64,000 bases of DNA from Halobaculum magnesiiphilum. GTDB lineage: Archaea > Halobacteriota > Halobacteria > Halobacteriales > Haloferacaceae. The translations under genes were made by a program, and so were the position numbers. Below, in pieces: positions 31,713 to 39,141 of the stretch. Position 1 is the stretch's first letter; each line of letters begins with the position of its first letter. The stretch is taken from the NCBI RefSeq assembly GCF_019823105.1, contig NZ_CP081958.1, positions 124,001-188,000 on the forward strand. Direction: 5' to 3'. The notes beneath the pieces were generated by a model. It saw only the letters and a program-made list of their open reading frames with translations, was not told the origin of the DNA and ran no database searches.

Positions 31713-32311
31713 GCGGGCTCGGGGGAGGTGCTCGGCTCGTCATCCTGCGATTCGTCGGCCTGGTTCTCCACGTCGATCACGTCCTCTTCGGGTTGGTCGT
31801 CGTCGGTGTTCCCGGCGGCCGCGAGCACCGCGAGGGCGATCGCGAGGGTCGCCGCGACGAACGCGAGGGCGGTACCAGCCCCATCACCCCCCTCGCTTCC
31901 CCCTTCAGAGTCCCCCTCGGGGGTGGTGTCGCCCCCCTCGTCGTCGGTAGCGGTCGCTTCGCCGTCCTCGGGTTCGCCCCCTGCGACCCCCTCGACGATC
32001 GCGTTTTGCTGCTCCTCGTCGGTGCTACCAGCCTCGGCGGGGTCGGTAGCCCCCTCGCTCCCCCCTTCGGAGGCCCCCTCTTCGCCCCCTTCGTCGGCTT
32101 CGCCGTCCCCCGATTCGGTGGTATCCTCGTCGGTACCACCCTCGGCGGGGTCGGTGTTCTCATCGCTACCCCCCAGCACCGCCCCCTTGAGGGCCTGCCA
32201 GTCGTGGGCCTCGTCGTTGGTCGAGTTGATGTGACCCATCACCTGATTCTGTGTCTTCTCCTCGTCCTCGCCGAACTCGCACCCCTCTACGGGGCATCCT
32301 TGTCCTGTCAT
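31706..32311 (-). CDS. zinc-finger / acidic-repeat / TM protein
   Basis: A 201-residue protein (ATG 32311). An N-terminal C2H2-like finger (GCPVEGCEFGEDEEKTQNQVMGHINSTNDEAH) is followed by about 90 residues of GGSEGATDPAEAGS-type repeats. A TM helix (ALAFVAATLAIALAVLAAAG) comes next, then a short acidic tail. This is an unusual combination: a nucleic-acid-binding-type finger tethered by a flexible arm to a membrane. It might contact packaged DNA from the internal membrane. Its 3' part shares repeats with the following gene. Confidence 0.6.
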   Translation of the reverse strand: MTGQGCPVEGCEFGEDEEKTQNQVMGHINSTNDEAHDWQALKGAVLGGSDENTDPAEGGTDEDTTESGDGEADEGGEEGASEGGSEGATDPAEAGSTDEEQQNAIVEGVAGGEPEDGEATATDDEGGDTTPEGDSEGGSEGGDGAGTALAFVAATLAIALAVLAAAGNTDDDQPEEDVIDVENQADESQDDEPSTSPEPAW

Positions 32312-33162
32312 GTGTCGATTAGTTCGATGTGGCCCTCGTGGTCGTGGGCGCCCTCGGCGACCGTCTGGAGGTCGTCGGTCAGCTCCTCCAGCCGGTCGAA
32401 CTGCATGGCGTCCTGTCCGTGCTCGTCGCGGATCGCGTTGATCGAGGCGGCCGCCTGCTCGGCGTGGGCCTTCGCCTCCTCGATGTCCGCTAACTCCCGC
32501 TCGAAGCGGGCGATCGCTGCCTTGTAGCCGCCCCAGGTCCGCGCGAGCGCCCCGGCCGCGTCGCCGGTTATCTCGCCGGAATCCTCCGGTTCCCCGAGGA
32601 TGCTCGAAACCTCGTCCTCCTCGTAACCGCAGGCGTTCTGGAGGTACTCGCAGGCGTCAGGGTCGCCGTGCTCGCAGTGGTCGCGGGCGTGGTCGCACCC
32701 CTCGGCCTGTTCGCGAGCGGCCGCCTGTCGCTCCCGCTCGGCGTCTCGTTGGTCGCCGTCGTCGCGGGCGCCGCCGCCCTCCTGCCCGGCCTCCTCCATC
32801 ACTTGCCGGTGTTCGTCGACTGTGAGCGTCCCGTCGACGTAGCTCGTCCAGTCCGATACCCCGTACTTCTCCGCCAGCGCCTTGATCGACCGCGCCCACG
32901 GCACCGAGGCTCGAGGGTCGCTGAAGTCGATCCGGTCGCGTTCGCCCTCCGTGAGGTCGGCTTGGCCGGTGGTGTCTTCGCGAGCGGCGCGGCCCTCGTC
33001 GGCCTGCGCGCGAGCCTGGTCGAGCAGCCACTCGGGCGTGTCGCTGGTGAAGTGGACCGTCTTGAACCGGCGATCGTCGTCCACCGAGCAGATGTGCTCG
33101 GGGAACTCGTCGCGGTAGGCGTCGGCGGCGGGCTTCTCGCCGAACTCGACGGCCTCGCTCAC
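32308..33162 (-). CDS. hypothetical coiled-coil viral protein
   Basis: A 284-residue soluble protein starting with GTG 33162 in a GTGA overlap with the microprotein upstream. It has an N-terminal alpha/beta part (EHICSVDDDRRFKTVHFTSDTPEWLLDQARAQAD) and a segment resembling a small helical domain (WARSIKALAEKYGVSDWTSYVDGTLTVDEHRQVM). A His/Cys-rich patch follows (CDHARDHCEHGDPDACEYLQNACG), then a C-terminal coiled coil (RFERELADIEEAKAHAEQAAASI). The patch may bind zinc. Its role is unknown. Confidence 0.6.
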   Translation of the reverse strand: MSEAVEFGEKPAADAYRDEFPEHICSVDDDRRFKTVHFTSDTPEWLLDQARAQADEGRAAREDTTGQADLTEGERDRIDFSDPRASVPWARSIKALAEKYGVSDWTSYVDGTLTVDEHRQVMEEAGQEGGGARDDGDQRDAERERQAAAREQAEGCDHARDHCEHGDPDACEYLQNACGYEEDEVSSILGEPEDSGEITGDAAGALARTWGGYKAAIARFERELADIEEAKAHAEQAAASINAIRDEHGQDAMQFDRLEELTDDLQTVAEGAHDHEGHIELIDT

Positions 33163-33248
33163 CCCTTGACCCCCGTCCGTCTACAGATCGGGCAGTCGTC
33201 GGAGCCCGGAAAGTACCGGATCCGGTGGATGGGGCAGTAGTCGCTCAT
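33159..33248 (-). CDS. 29-residue zinc microprotein
   Basis: ATG 33248 to TGA 33159, beginning MSDYCPIHRIRYFPG and ending with a CPICRR zinc knuckle. CPIH and CPIC form a complete four-ligand site in only 29 residues. It overlaps both neighbours by four bases, exactly like every other gene of this operon, which is good evidence for translation. Confidence 0.6.
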   Translation of the reverse strand: MSDYCPIHRIRYFPGSDDCPICRRTGVKG

Positions 33249-33496
33249 ACGCCCCTCCCGATGGTGACGACGAGCGCGCGGGCGCCGGCGTCGTACCGAC
33301 TGCGATCGGGTGCGAACACGGCGCGGCTCGCGAGGTCGTGGTCGAGATCCGCGTAGTCCGCCACATCGAGCGTGAAGTAGGCTGCTGGCGCGTCGTCGAG
33401 GTCCTTTATCAGTGCTTGGAGCATGTTGAGGGCGCTTTGCTCCCCCTCGGTCTCGGGCTGGAGCACCAGCCGAGACGGGTCCTCTTGGACCTGCAT
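33245..33496 (-). CDS. hypothetical viral protein
   Basis: An 83-residue acidic protein (ATG 33496). An N-terminal strand-helix (SRLVLQPETEGEQSALNMLQALIKDLD) is followed by a beta-rich half (AAYFTLDVADYADLDHDL, ARALVVTIGRGV). It has no Cys and no TM. It overlaps the genes on both sides by one to four bases. The function is not recognised. Confidence 0.55.
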   Translation of the reverse strand: MQVQEDPSRLVLQPETEGEQSALNMLQALIKDLDDAPAAYFTLDVADYADLDHDLASRAVFAPDRSRYDAGARALVVTIGRGV

Positions 33497-33729
33497 CAGT
33501 AGCGCGCGAGGTACTCCTCGGCCCCTTTGAGCGCCAGCACGGCGATGATGAGATACGCCCCGTAGCGGCCGATCCGGTCGTCGCGCTCGTAGCGCCGCCG
33601 GGTGTTGGTCGCCGAATCGGCGGCGACGTAGGTGTTGAACTCCTCGGCGCTGTCGAACTGCTGGATGTCGGCGTTCTCCGGGGCCTCCTCCTGCACGTCC
33701 TCGAACTCCTCGGGCGTGAGGGGGGTCAT
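33496..33729 (-). CDS. small protein with C-terminal hydrophobic helix
   Basis: A 77-residue protein; ATG 33729 (MTPLTPEEFEDVQEE) overlaps the previous stop as ATGA. The acidic N-terminal half is followed by TNTRRRYERDDRIGRYGAYLIIAVLALKGAEEYLARY. The basic patch before a TM-like helix (AYLIIAVLALKG) suggests a membrane-bound protein with inside-positive topology. Confidence 0.6.
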   Translation of the reverse strand: MTPLTPEEFEDVQEEAPENADIQQFDSAEEFNTYVAADSATNTRRRYERDDRIGRYGAYLIIAVLALKGAEEYLARY

Positions 33730-33977
33730 TCGAGGTCGCCCTCGTCGGTCGCCTCGTTCAGCGCCTCCCATGCACCCTGCGGGGCCTCGTCGCGCTCCTC
33801 GGCCGTGTCGGGGTGGTCGCCCGCGCCGACGTAGGTGTGTGCGCCGTCGGTCTCGTCGCCGTTCTCGGTCAGCTCGAAGACGTGCGGGTACGTCTCGCCG
33901 GTCGCGTCCTCAACGTCGACGACGCGGTAGGTGGTCTGCCGTCCGTTCTCCGTTCGGTGTAGGGTAGAAACGCCCAT
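33726..33977 (-). CDS. hypothetical first gene of virion operon
   Basis: An 83-residue acidic protein (ATG 33977). The beta-rich N-terminus (STLHRTENGRQTTYRVVDVEDATGETYPHVFELTEN) is followed by an acidic tail. It is the promoter-proximal gene of the leftward operon, next to a palindrome-rich divergent promoter at 33978-34109. The family is not recognised. Confidence 0.6.
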   Translation of the reverse strand: MGVSTLHRTENGRQTTYRVVDVEDATGETYPHVFELTENGDETDGAHTYVGAGDHPDTAEERDEAPQGAWEALNEATDEGDLE

Positions 33978-34046
33978 ACGGCTCGTGAAGGTCGCTCTTG
34001 GGCGTTAACAGCGTCTTGCGACAGTAGGAGAACGCCCCGGTTTGGA

Positions 34047-34089
34047 CGGTACGCCCGCGTACCGGACGACCGGGAGGTTATCATCCCGG
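34047..34089. promoter_or_regulatory. paired palindromes in divergent promoter
   Basis: CGGTACGC-CC-GCGTACCG (34047-34064, perfect 8-bp arms) is followed by CCGGGA-N8-TCCCGG (34070-34089). The centre of the second (GGTTATCA) is TATA-like and lies about 28 bp before ATG 34110. They are well placed as operators for the rightward gene at 34110 and the leftward virion operon at 33977. Confidence 0.55.
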
Positions 34090-34109
34090 GGTCGTTATTT
34101 CCGCCCGCG

Positions 34110-34406
34110 ATGAGCGAGACCCAATCGGTTAGTGATGAAGGAGCTGGGCGGACGGCGCACACCGACCGCACGGCTGAGGCGGCGACGGAAACCGGGATGA
34201 CCTGGTACGAGCAAGACGTGAGCGCGCAGGACTACAACGGAAGCGTGCGCACTGTGTGGCCCCAACCGTGGGCGCGGGCCGCGGGCGTCGGGCACAAGAC
34301 CGAGGTCACGGCGGTGGTGCACGTGCCGACCGGGGCGATGGTGTCTTTGCCGCCGGGGCTGTCGCTGGATGAGTTCTTATCTGTAGTTAATAATTCAGAA
34401 CCGTGA
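34110..34406 (+). CDS. hypothetical viral protein
   Basis: A 98-residue protein (ATG 34110), divergent from the virion operon. The N-terminal 35 residues are acidic and disordered. The C-terminal half is a compact beta domain (TEVTAVVHVPTGAMVSLPPGLSLDEFLSVVN). It may be a regulator of the divergent promoter, but no DNA-binding motif is clear. It is convergent with the protease gene, with stop codons adjacent (34406/34407). Confidence 0.55.
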   Translation: MSETQSVSDEGAGRTAHTDRTAEAATETGMTWYEQDVSAQDYNGSVRTVWPQPWARAAGVGHKTEVTAVVHVPTGAMVSLPPGLSLDEFLSVVNNSEP

Positions 34407-35138
34407 TCAGAAGAGATCAGTAAGGTCGGGCTCGAAATCGTTTAGCCTAATCCGCAAATGTTTGAGAAACCACACTCGATTTAGATTTTCACCTCCCGGA
34501 ACGCTCACATCGTGTTGCCCGGAATGTACCCCAATAACATGAAACGCGATATTGTCATTCCGGTCTGTTTTTCGTACAAGAACTGGGCTCCCGCTCGTTC
34601 CTTCGTGCAACTGTGAGTCTATCAGGAAATATGGCTGTTTGTCATAATCCACATCTAAGGCACTAGATATCAGCGCATTCCGTAGTATTGGGGAGTATGA
34701 ACCGGCGTTTACCACAGGATATCCGGCAACGATAGCTGAATCACCGGGTACAGCGACATTTTTCGCCTCATATGCTTTACTCAGGCGGGAGGTTCCAAAT
34801 GACGTATTTCCTGTTTCACGCAAGGAAATTTCGAGCGGCAATGCGGCAATGTCGACATCGTAATGGTATGGTTCAATCCAATTTCGGTCCCCGCTTTCGT
34901 CATAAAGGGGTATCCTCATTGTACGCGATTCTCGATGATCTTTCTTGTCTCGCAATCGAATAGCTATCTCTTCGGGGCGGAATCTAACTCCTCCACGATC
35001 TGATTCGAACAAGCAGTGACGAGCTGTTATAAGATACAGTTCGCGATTTGTACGGAAAAAGAAGCCAGTAGAGTGGCTCTCACTGCGATTATAGGTAGGG
35101 TATCTGATCGGTGTTGTGGTTCTAAGAAGCCGTTCCAT
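34407..35138 (-). CDS. trypsin-like serine peptidase (cargo)
   Basis: A 243-residue protein with a complete chymotrypsin-fold triad: His in LITARHCLF (about residue 41), Asp in YDVDIAALP (about 96) and Ser in EGTSGSPVL (about 182). There is no signal peptide, so it should act in the cytoplasm, unlike most secreted archaeal proteases. ATG 35138 is preferred over GTG 35147 because a TATA-like TAATATC lies about 25 bp upstream. Base composition is much AT-richer than the host, a mark of recent transfer. Stand-alone trypsin-like domains occur as effectors in prokaryotic conflict systems; a defence role here is inference. Confidence 0.8.
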   Translation of the reverse strand: MERLLRTTTPIRYPTYNRSESHSTGFFFRTNRELYLITARHCLFESDRGGVRFRPEEIAIRLRDKKDHRESRTMRIPLYDESGDRNWIEPYHYDVDIAALPLEISLRETGNTSFGTSRLSKAYEAKNVAVPGDSAIVAGYPVVNAGSYSPILRNALISSALDVDYDKQPYFLIDSQLHEGTSGSPVLVRKTDRNDNIAFHVIGVHSGQHDVSVPGGENLNRVWFLKHLRIRLNDFEPDLTDLF

Positions 35139-35229
35139 GATACGCACATTTCACGGGTAGATATTAGGTGTTAAACTGTTTGGAGAGTGGGATTTGAAAT
35201 ATGATGAACATGCGTCAGAATGTCAAATA

Positions 35230-35886
35230 TCAGAGGCCGTAGAGTTCCGCTCGGTCGTTGACTGCCCGTCGGATGGTTTTTCGACCGGCACCGAGTTCTT
35301 GTGCCGCTGCTCGCTGACTCATTTCCTCGGCCGCGACCTGCTCCAACACGGTCACGACGCGGTGGTAATTGGCACCCTCGACGAGTCGACCGTCGTCCTT
35401 CTCGAACCCAAGCGGCGCCGGTCCGTGGCGATACTCCTCGGAGTCTTGGCGGGCGGCAATCCCCTCTCGGATATTCTGGCGCTTGATCCGCGCCTCCAGC
35501 TCCCCGAACACGCCGAGCATCTGAAAGAGCGCGCGCTGGTACGGATCCTCCTCGTCGGGCTTCATCACGAGCGACTCGGAGACGATGTGCAGCTCGACGC
35601 CAGCCTCGCGGAGTCGGTCGGCAGTCCGTTCGAGGTCGGAGATCGAACGGGCGACGCGGGAGACCTCGTGTGCAACGACCGCGTCGATCTCGCCGGCCTC
35701 GGCGTCGGACATGAGCCGCTGGTAGGCGTCGCGGGCCGTGTTGGTGCCACTCGACTTGTCGCGGTACACTTCGATGTCAGCTAACGATGCCCCGAGGGAG
35801 TCCTCGGCGTACTGCTGGGTCGAGGTGAGTTGGCGATCGAGGTTCTGCTTCGCGGTGGAAACGCGGGTGTAACAGGCGACGGTCAT
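35230..35886 (-). CDS. small serine recombinase (resolvase/invertase)
   Basis: A 218-residue site-specific recombinase. The nucleophile Ser is in CYTRVSTAKQNLDRQ (about residue 9). The catalytic Arg cluster is in VVAHEVSRVARSISDLE and RQNIREGI. A C-terminal helix-turn-helix is SQRAAAQELGAGRKTIRRAV. Length and domain order match Pin/Hin/Tn3-type resolvases. Composition is host-like, unlike its AT-rich neighbours. It may invert or resolve DNA within the provirus or may have brought in the cargo genes. ATG 35886 was chosen; an ATG two codons upstream is equally possible. Confidence 0.85.
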   Translation of the reverse strand: MTVACYTRVSTAKQNLDRQLTSTQQYAEDSLGASLADIEVYRDKSSGTNTARDAYQRLMSDAEAGEIDAVVAHEVSRVARSISDLERTADRLREAGVELHIVSESLVMKPDEEDPYQRALFQMLGVFGELEARIKRQNIREGIAARQDSEEYRHGPAPLGFEKDDGRLVEGANYHRVVTVLEQVAAEEMSQRAAAQELGAGRKTIRRAVNDRAELYGL

Positions 35887-35971
35887 GCCCACCGCTACGC
35901 TGTCTTAATGTCTAGTCTTTACGCCCAGTCTGGGCAGGTACTACAGTTCGTGTCCCGACTATGTATCTGAT

Positions 35972-36973
35972 TTATTGAGAACCTTCACGACTACTGTCGC
36001 GTATATCAGCGATCTCATCCGGATAGGTGTCTGGAATCTCGATCGATTCGTACTCCTCAATCAGATCCCGCTCTTCGTTATAGAATCTCTCCGTTAAACT
36101 CGTCATCAATTTGCTCGCATTGTATTGATATTCGACGAGATTCTGACTTAGATTTATACGTCCGCCCTCAACCTTGGAGTAGTATTTATCCGCACCATGC
36201 TTGTACCCATCAGGTTGCGACTCATTGATTTCTGATGTTATTGTATCCACTTCGTCAAGATCGATGAGGAAATCACTCACCCGAACGTTCGAATCGTCAT
36301 GGTTGAGTTTGAGCGAAACTGAGGGAATTCGCTCATGTTGAGTAAAGATCCTAAGTCCTCTGACTATCGGGTGCTCATTCATGAAGTCACTGAACTCATG
36401 GGAAATTTTCTCATCCCAGATTAGATCGGCTTTCGTCGTCTCCAGAACTTGGTCAAAAGAGTATACGCTAGATAAATAGTTATGAATCACAGCATATGCC
36501 AGGCCCATGTCCTTTGACTTTGGCAATTTAATTACCACCTCTCCTCCAATCTTGCTTTCTAGTTGGTCTAATTCTGCTCCCAACGCGCTAGCTAGATAGT
36601 TTGGTAATTCTTTAGTTACATAGTCATAGTGTTTCCAGTTTACTTTCAGTACTCGATAAGCCGTCAGGAGTTCATCAAGTGCTTCATATATTGGATGTAC
36701 CTCACTTCCCAAGCGTTCGAGTGCCCCAGTAGCGACCGAATATGTTTCACTATCTTCCTCAGAGCCGATGATTTCTACTTGGATATGGTCTCCATCATAG
36801 GTTACCACGAAATCTTGTGAATTTCCGCAAGAGCATACATACTCGGCCTCAAAGGCATTGTTTGTCTCTGATAGTTCAAGTTGGATTCTATTGTAATTTA
36901 GATCATCGCCACAGTATACACATGAACGATCTTGGAGAGCATAATATGCCAGTCTGAGGACATCAGAGTCCAT
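35972..36973 (-). CDS. AT-rich hypothetical protein with zinc ribbon (cargo)
   Basis: A 333-residue soluble protein (ATG 36973). The N-terminus has a zinc-ribbon-like CVYCGDDLNYN followed by VCSCGNSQ (about residues 18-50). A long helical middle and an alternating C-terminal region (VSDFLIDLDEVDTITSEINE) show no known catalytic motif. It has strongly AT-rich codons, clearly foreign to the host pattern. It sits between the recombinase and the rhomboid gene and is divergent from the latter. I do not recognise the family; it is a candidate component of a cargo defence or exclusion function. Confidence 0.65.
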   Translation of the reverse strand: MDSDVLRLAYYALQDRSCVYCGDDLNYNRIQLELSETNNAFEAEYVCSCGNSQDFVVTYDGDHIQVEIIGSEEDSETYSVATGALERLGSEVHPIYEALDELLTAYRVLKVNWKHYDYVTKELPNYLASALGAELDQLESKIGGEVVIKLPKSKDMGLAYAVIHNYLSSVYSFDQVLETTKADLIWDEKISHEFSDFMNEHPIVRGLRIFTQHERIPSVSLKLNHDDSNVRVSDFLIDLDEVDTITSEINESQPDGYKHGADKYYSKVEGGRINLSQNLVEYQYNASKLMTSLTERFYNEERDLIEEYESIEIPDTYPDEIADIRDSSREGSQ

Positions 36974-37032
36974 ATTCTTCTAATAGTAACCAAGGGATAA
37001 ATGATGCAGGGCCAAGAAGAACGGTATATTCC

Positions 37033-37848
37033 ATGCGGTCCAGAAAAATTGAACTTTTCGAGAATATCGCCCTCCTCATAGCGGTTCCTGCGCTCCTAGC
37101 ACTCATCCACTTCACGACCCCATCCCCCCTCCAACAGCAGCTCGTCTTCGACCACGCCTCCCTCGACCTCATCACGTTCCTCACAGCCTCTTACGTCCAC
37201 GCCTCGAACGCGCATCTCTACGGCAACATCGTCGGCTACCTGCTCGGCGCGCTGTACGCCTTCGCGCTCGCGCTATTCGTCGGCCGCCTCACCTGGTTCC
37301 GACGGGCGTTCGCTGCAAACCTCCTATTCGTCCCGATCCTCGTCCACGCTGCGGACTACGTGATCTGGTCGACACAGTACCCAGAGGCCGAGATCGTCTC
37401 GCGGGGATTCTCCGGCGTCGCGGCGGCGTTCACGGGCACGCTGTTGGTCGCGCTGTACGTCTACGTCGACGAGCGCCACGGGTCGAGCGCAGCGTACGCG
37501 GTCGCTGTCTCGCTGTTCCTCCTGCTCATGCAGCTCATCGACCTTCGCTATGCGGGCGGGTTCCGGCTCGAAGTCGCCGGGGTGGTGGCTGCCGGGATTA
37601 CGCTTGTCGGGGGGTCGGTCGTGTGGGAGCGCCTCGGGGATCTCGAGGTTGGGCGTGAGGAGTTAGTGAGCGGGGGGCTGGTCGTTTTGGTCGCGGTGGT
37701 GCTCGGGTATATCGTGTTCATGTTGTTCCCAACGCCGTCATCGATAGTGAATGGGAGCGGGATTACGAACGTGTACGCTCACGCTTCGGGTTTGTTGGCG
37801 GGTTTAACAATTTCTCTGTTCCTTATTCAGTTAAAGAAACTCCAATAA
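37033..37848 (+). CDS. rhomboid-like intramembrane serine protease (cargo)
   Basis: A 271-residue membrane protein with six to seven TM helices. Rhomboid signatures are present: SYVHASNAHLYGNIVGY (His 56, His 61, Asn 65, oxyanion region), GFSG with the catalytic Ser at about residue 127, and a distal His in VYAHASGLLAG (about 250). Rhomboids cut TM segments of membrane proteins. The start codon ATG 37033 is 59 bp from the divergent zinc-ribbon gene. The 3' end overlaps the convergent membrane gene by 26 bp. Composition is GC-rich in the body, AT-rich at both ends. Confidence 0.8.
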   Translation: MRSRKIELFENIALLIAVPALLALIHFTTPSPLQQQLVFDHASLDLITFLTASYVHASNAHLYGNIVGYLLGALYAFALALFVGRLTWFRRAFAANLLFVPILVHAADYVIWSTQYPEAEIVSRGFSGVAAAFTGTLLVALYVYVDERHGSSAAYAVAVSLFLLLMQLIDLRYAGGFRLEVAGVVAAGITLVGGSVVWERLGDLEVGREELVSGGLVVLVAVVLGYIVFMLFPTPSSIVNGSGITNVYAHASGLLAGLTISLFLIQLKKLQ

Positions 37849-38815
37849 ATAACACACTGAGTACTCCAGTAAATATTGTTAGTATATACAGTTCACCTGG
37901 GGTATTGTTGGTCAAGACATCTAATATGGGCACTAATAAGCTGAATGAAATTAGGATTGCTCCAATTCGAGCATTTCTATTGGATTTCAGTCCGCTAATT
38001 AATAGAGAACCGAACTTTATAGCTATGGCTAGAATATAGATTATCAGATTTTCAATGTATGCAAGAATAACTTCCCCAAAATTCTCATATTCTGGTAGAA
38101 TAACTATGATCATTATCATCACTCCAATCAAGAATGCCGCAAAGAGTGACACAATTATCGCCAATATTGCGATGATTTGGCTCACCGTCTGCAGTATACC
38201 AATCGCGATGAATCCAGCAGAAACGAGGGTAGCTACCAGTGATACACCCAAAGTTACTCGAAGAGCAGACTCTAGTGAGTTTGTCCTGTCCGTTAGAAGT
38301 GTGAACCGCTCTCTTGGCGAATGTTTCTCTGTATAAGACTTCTCGCTGTCCCGGATCGACTCACTTAGAATTTCGGTCGTGCGAGATTTTACTCGGTGAT
38401 ACTTCTTTTCAAGCAGCTTCTCACTAGGATCTGCATATTGGGAATATATCAAATAGTTCCTTTCTGAATGAGCCTTTTTTCGAGCAATATAGTATACCGC
38501 CGTACTGAGTACTACTGCAGTAATTGCAACGGATACCGCTATAAGAGCCCGCTGTCCGGAGGTAGTAGTGATTATTTCATTGAATATCGATTCTACACTC
38601 TGTTGGCTTTCACCAGCAGTCGAGAGGAATCTGATTAGTGCGATTGTGAGAGGAACAACAAACAACTGTATTCTCAGTATCGCTAACGCATCAGATGCTA
38701 AGCTATCGAACATCTGAACTCGAAGAACCGCTGCCTGCCTTACCGTATCTGACTCTATTCCTTCTGTGTCGATCTGTTTCTCGACAGTATCTTCTTGAGA
38801 GTTCCAACTCATCAT
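37823..38815 (-). CDS. seven-TM AT-rich membrane protein (cargo)
   Basis: A 330-residue protein from ATG 38815 (overlapping the previous TGA). TM helices lie at about residues 48-68, 90-112, 188-212, 218-245, 255-280, 288-305 and 310-328. A charged cytoplasmic loop (about 115-185) contains YHRVKSRTTEILSESIRDSEKSY and looks helical. No enzymatic motif is seen. Translational coupling to the two repressor genes upstream suggests expression in the lysogen, which would suit a superinfection-exclusion or membrane-effector role; this is inference. Confidence 0.65.
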   Translation of the reverse strand: MMSWNSQEDTVEKQIDTEGIESDTVRQAAVLRVQMFDSLASDALAILRIQLFVVPLTIALIRFLSTAGESQQSVESIFNEIITTTSGQRALIAVSVAITAVVLSTAVYYIARKKAHSERNYLIYSQYADPSEKLLEKKYHRVKSRTTEILSESIRDSEKSYTEKHSPRERFTLLTDRTNSLESALRVTLGVSLVATLVSAGFIAIGILQTVSQIIAILAIIVSLFAAFLIGVMIMIIVILPEYENFGEVILAYIENLIIYILAIAIKFGSLLISGLKSNRNARIGAILISFSLLVPILDVLTNNTPGELYILTIFTGVLSVLFIGVSLTE

Positions 38816-39141
38816 CCAAACCCTGCGTACCACCCGGGCCGCACCTTATCGGGCGGCCGCGGCGACGGACTCGGCCGCCGAAGATCGGCGTCTATCTCCC
38901 CATCGAGATACAGCCGACCCCAGTCCGTGATCACCCACTTGTCGTCCACATGAGCACGAGGGACCCGGTCAACGAATCCCGCGTGAGCGAGCACACGACA
39001 CCGCTCGGCGACGCGTCCCCGGTTCCGGTTGAGATCGAACGCGATCATCCACGCTGTCCCGTCACCCTCGCCGGCGAGTCGTTCAAGGATACGCTCATCT
39101 ACGAGCTGCATCCACGCCGACGACTTTCGGTCAGGTACCAT
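38812..39141 (-). CDS. winged-helix repressor-like protein
   Basis: A 109-residue protein (ATG 39141). Residues 8-80 fit the PhiH1-repressor-like winged helix: WMQLVDERILERLAGEGDGTAWMIAFDLNRNRGRVAERCRVLAHAGFVDR, then the wing KWVITDWGRLYLDGEIDAD. It has a basic Pro-rich tail. It is coupled by overlaps to a second repressor-like gene upstream and to the membrane gene downstream, and probably acts in lysogeny control. Confidence 0.75.
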   Translation of the reverse strand: MVPDRKSSAWMQLVDERILERLAGEGDGTAWMIAFDLNRNRGRVAERCRVLAHAGFVDRVPRAHVDDKWVITDWGRLYLDGEIDADLRRPSPSPRPPDKVRPGWYAGFG

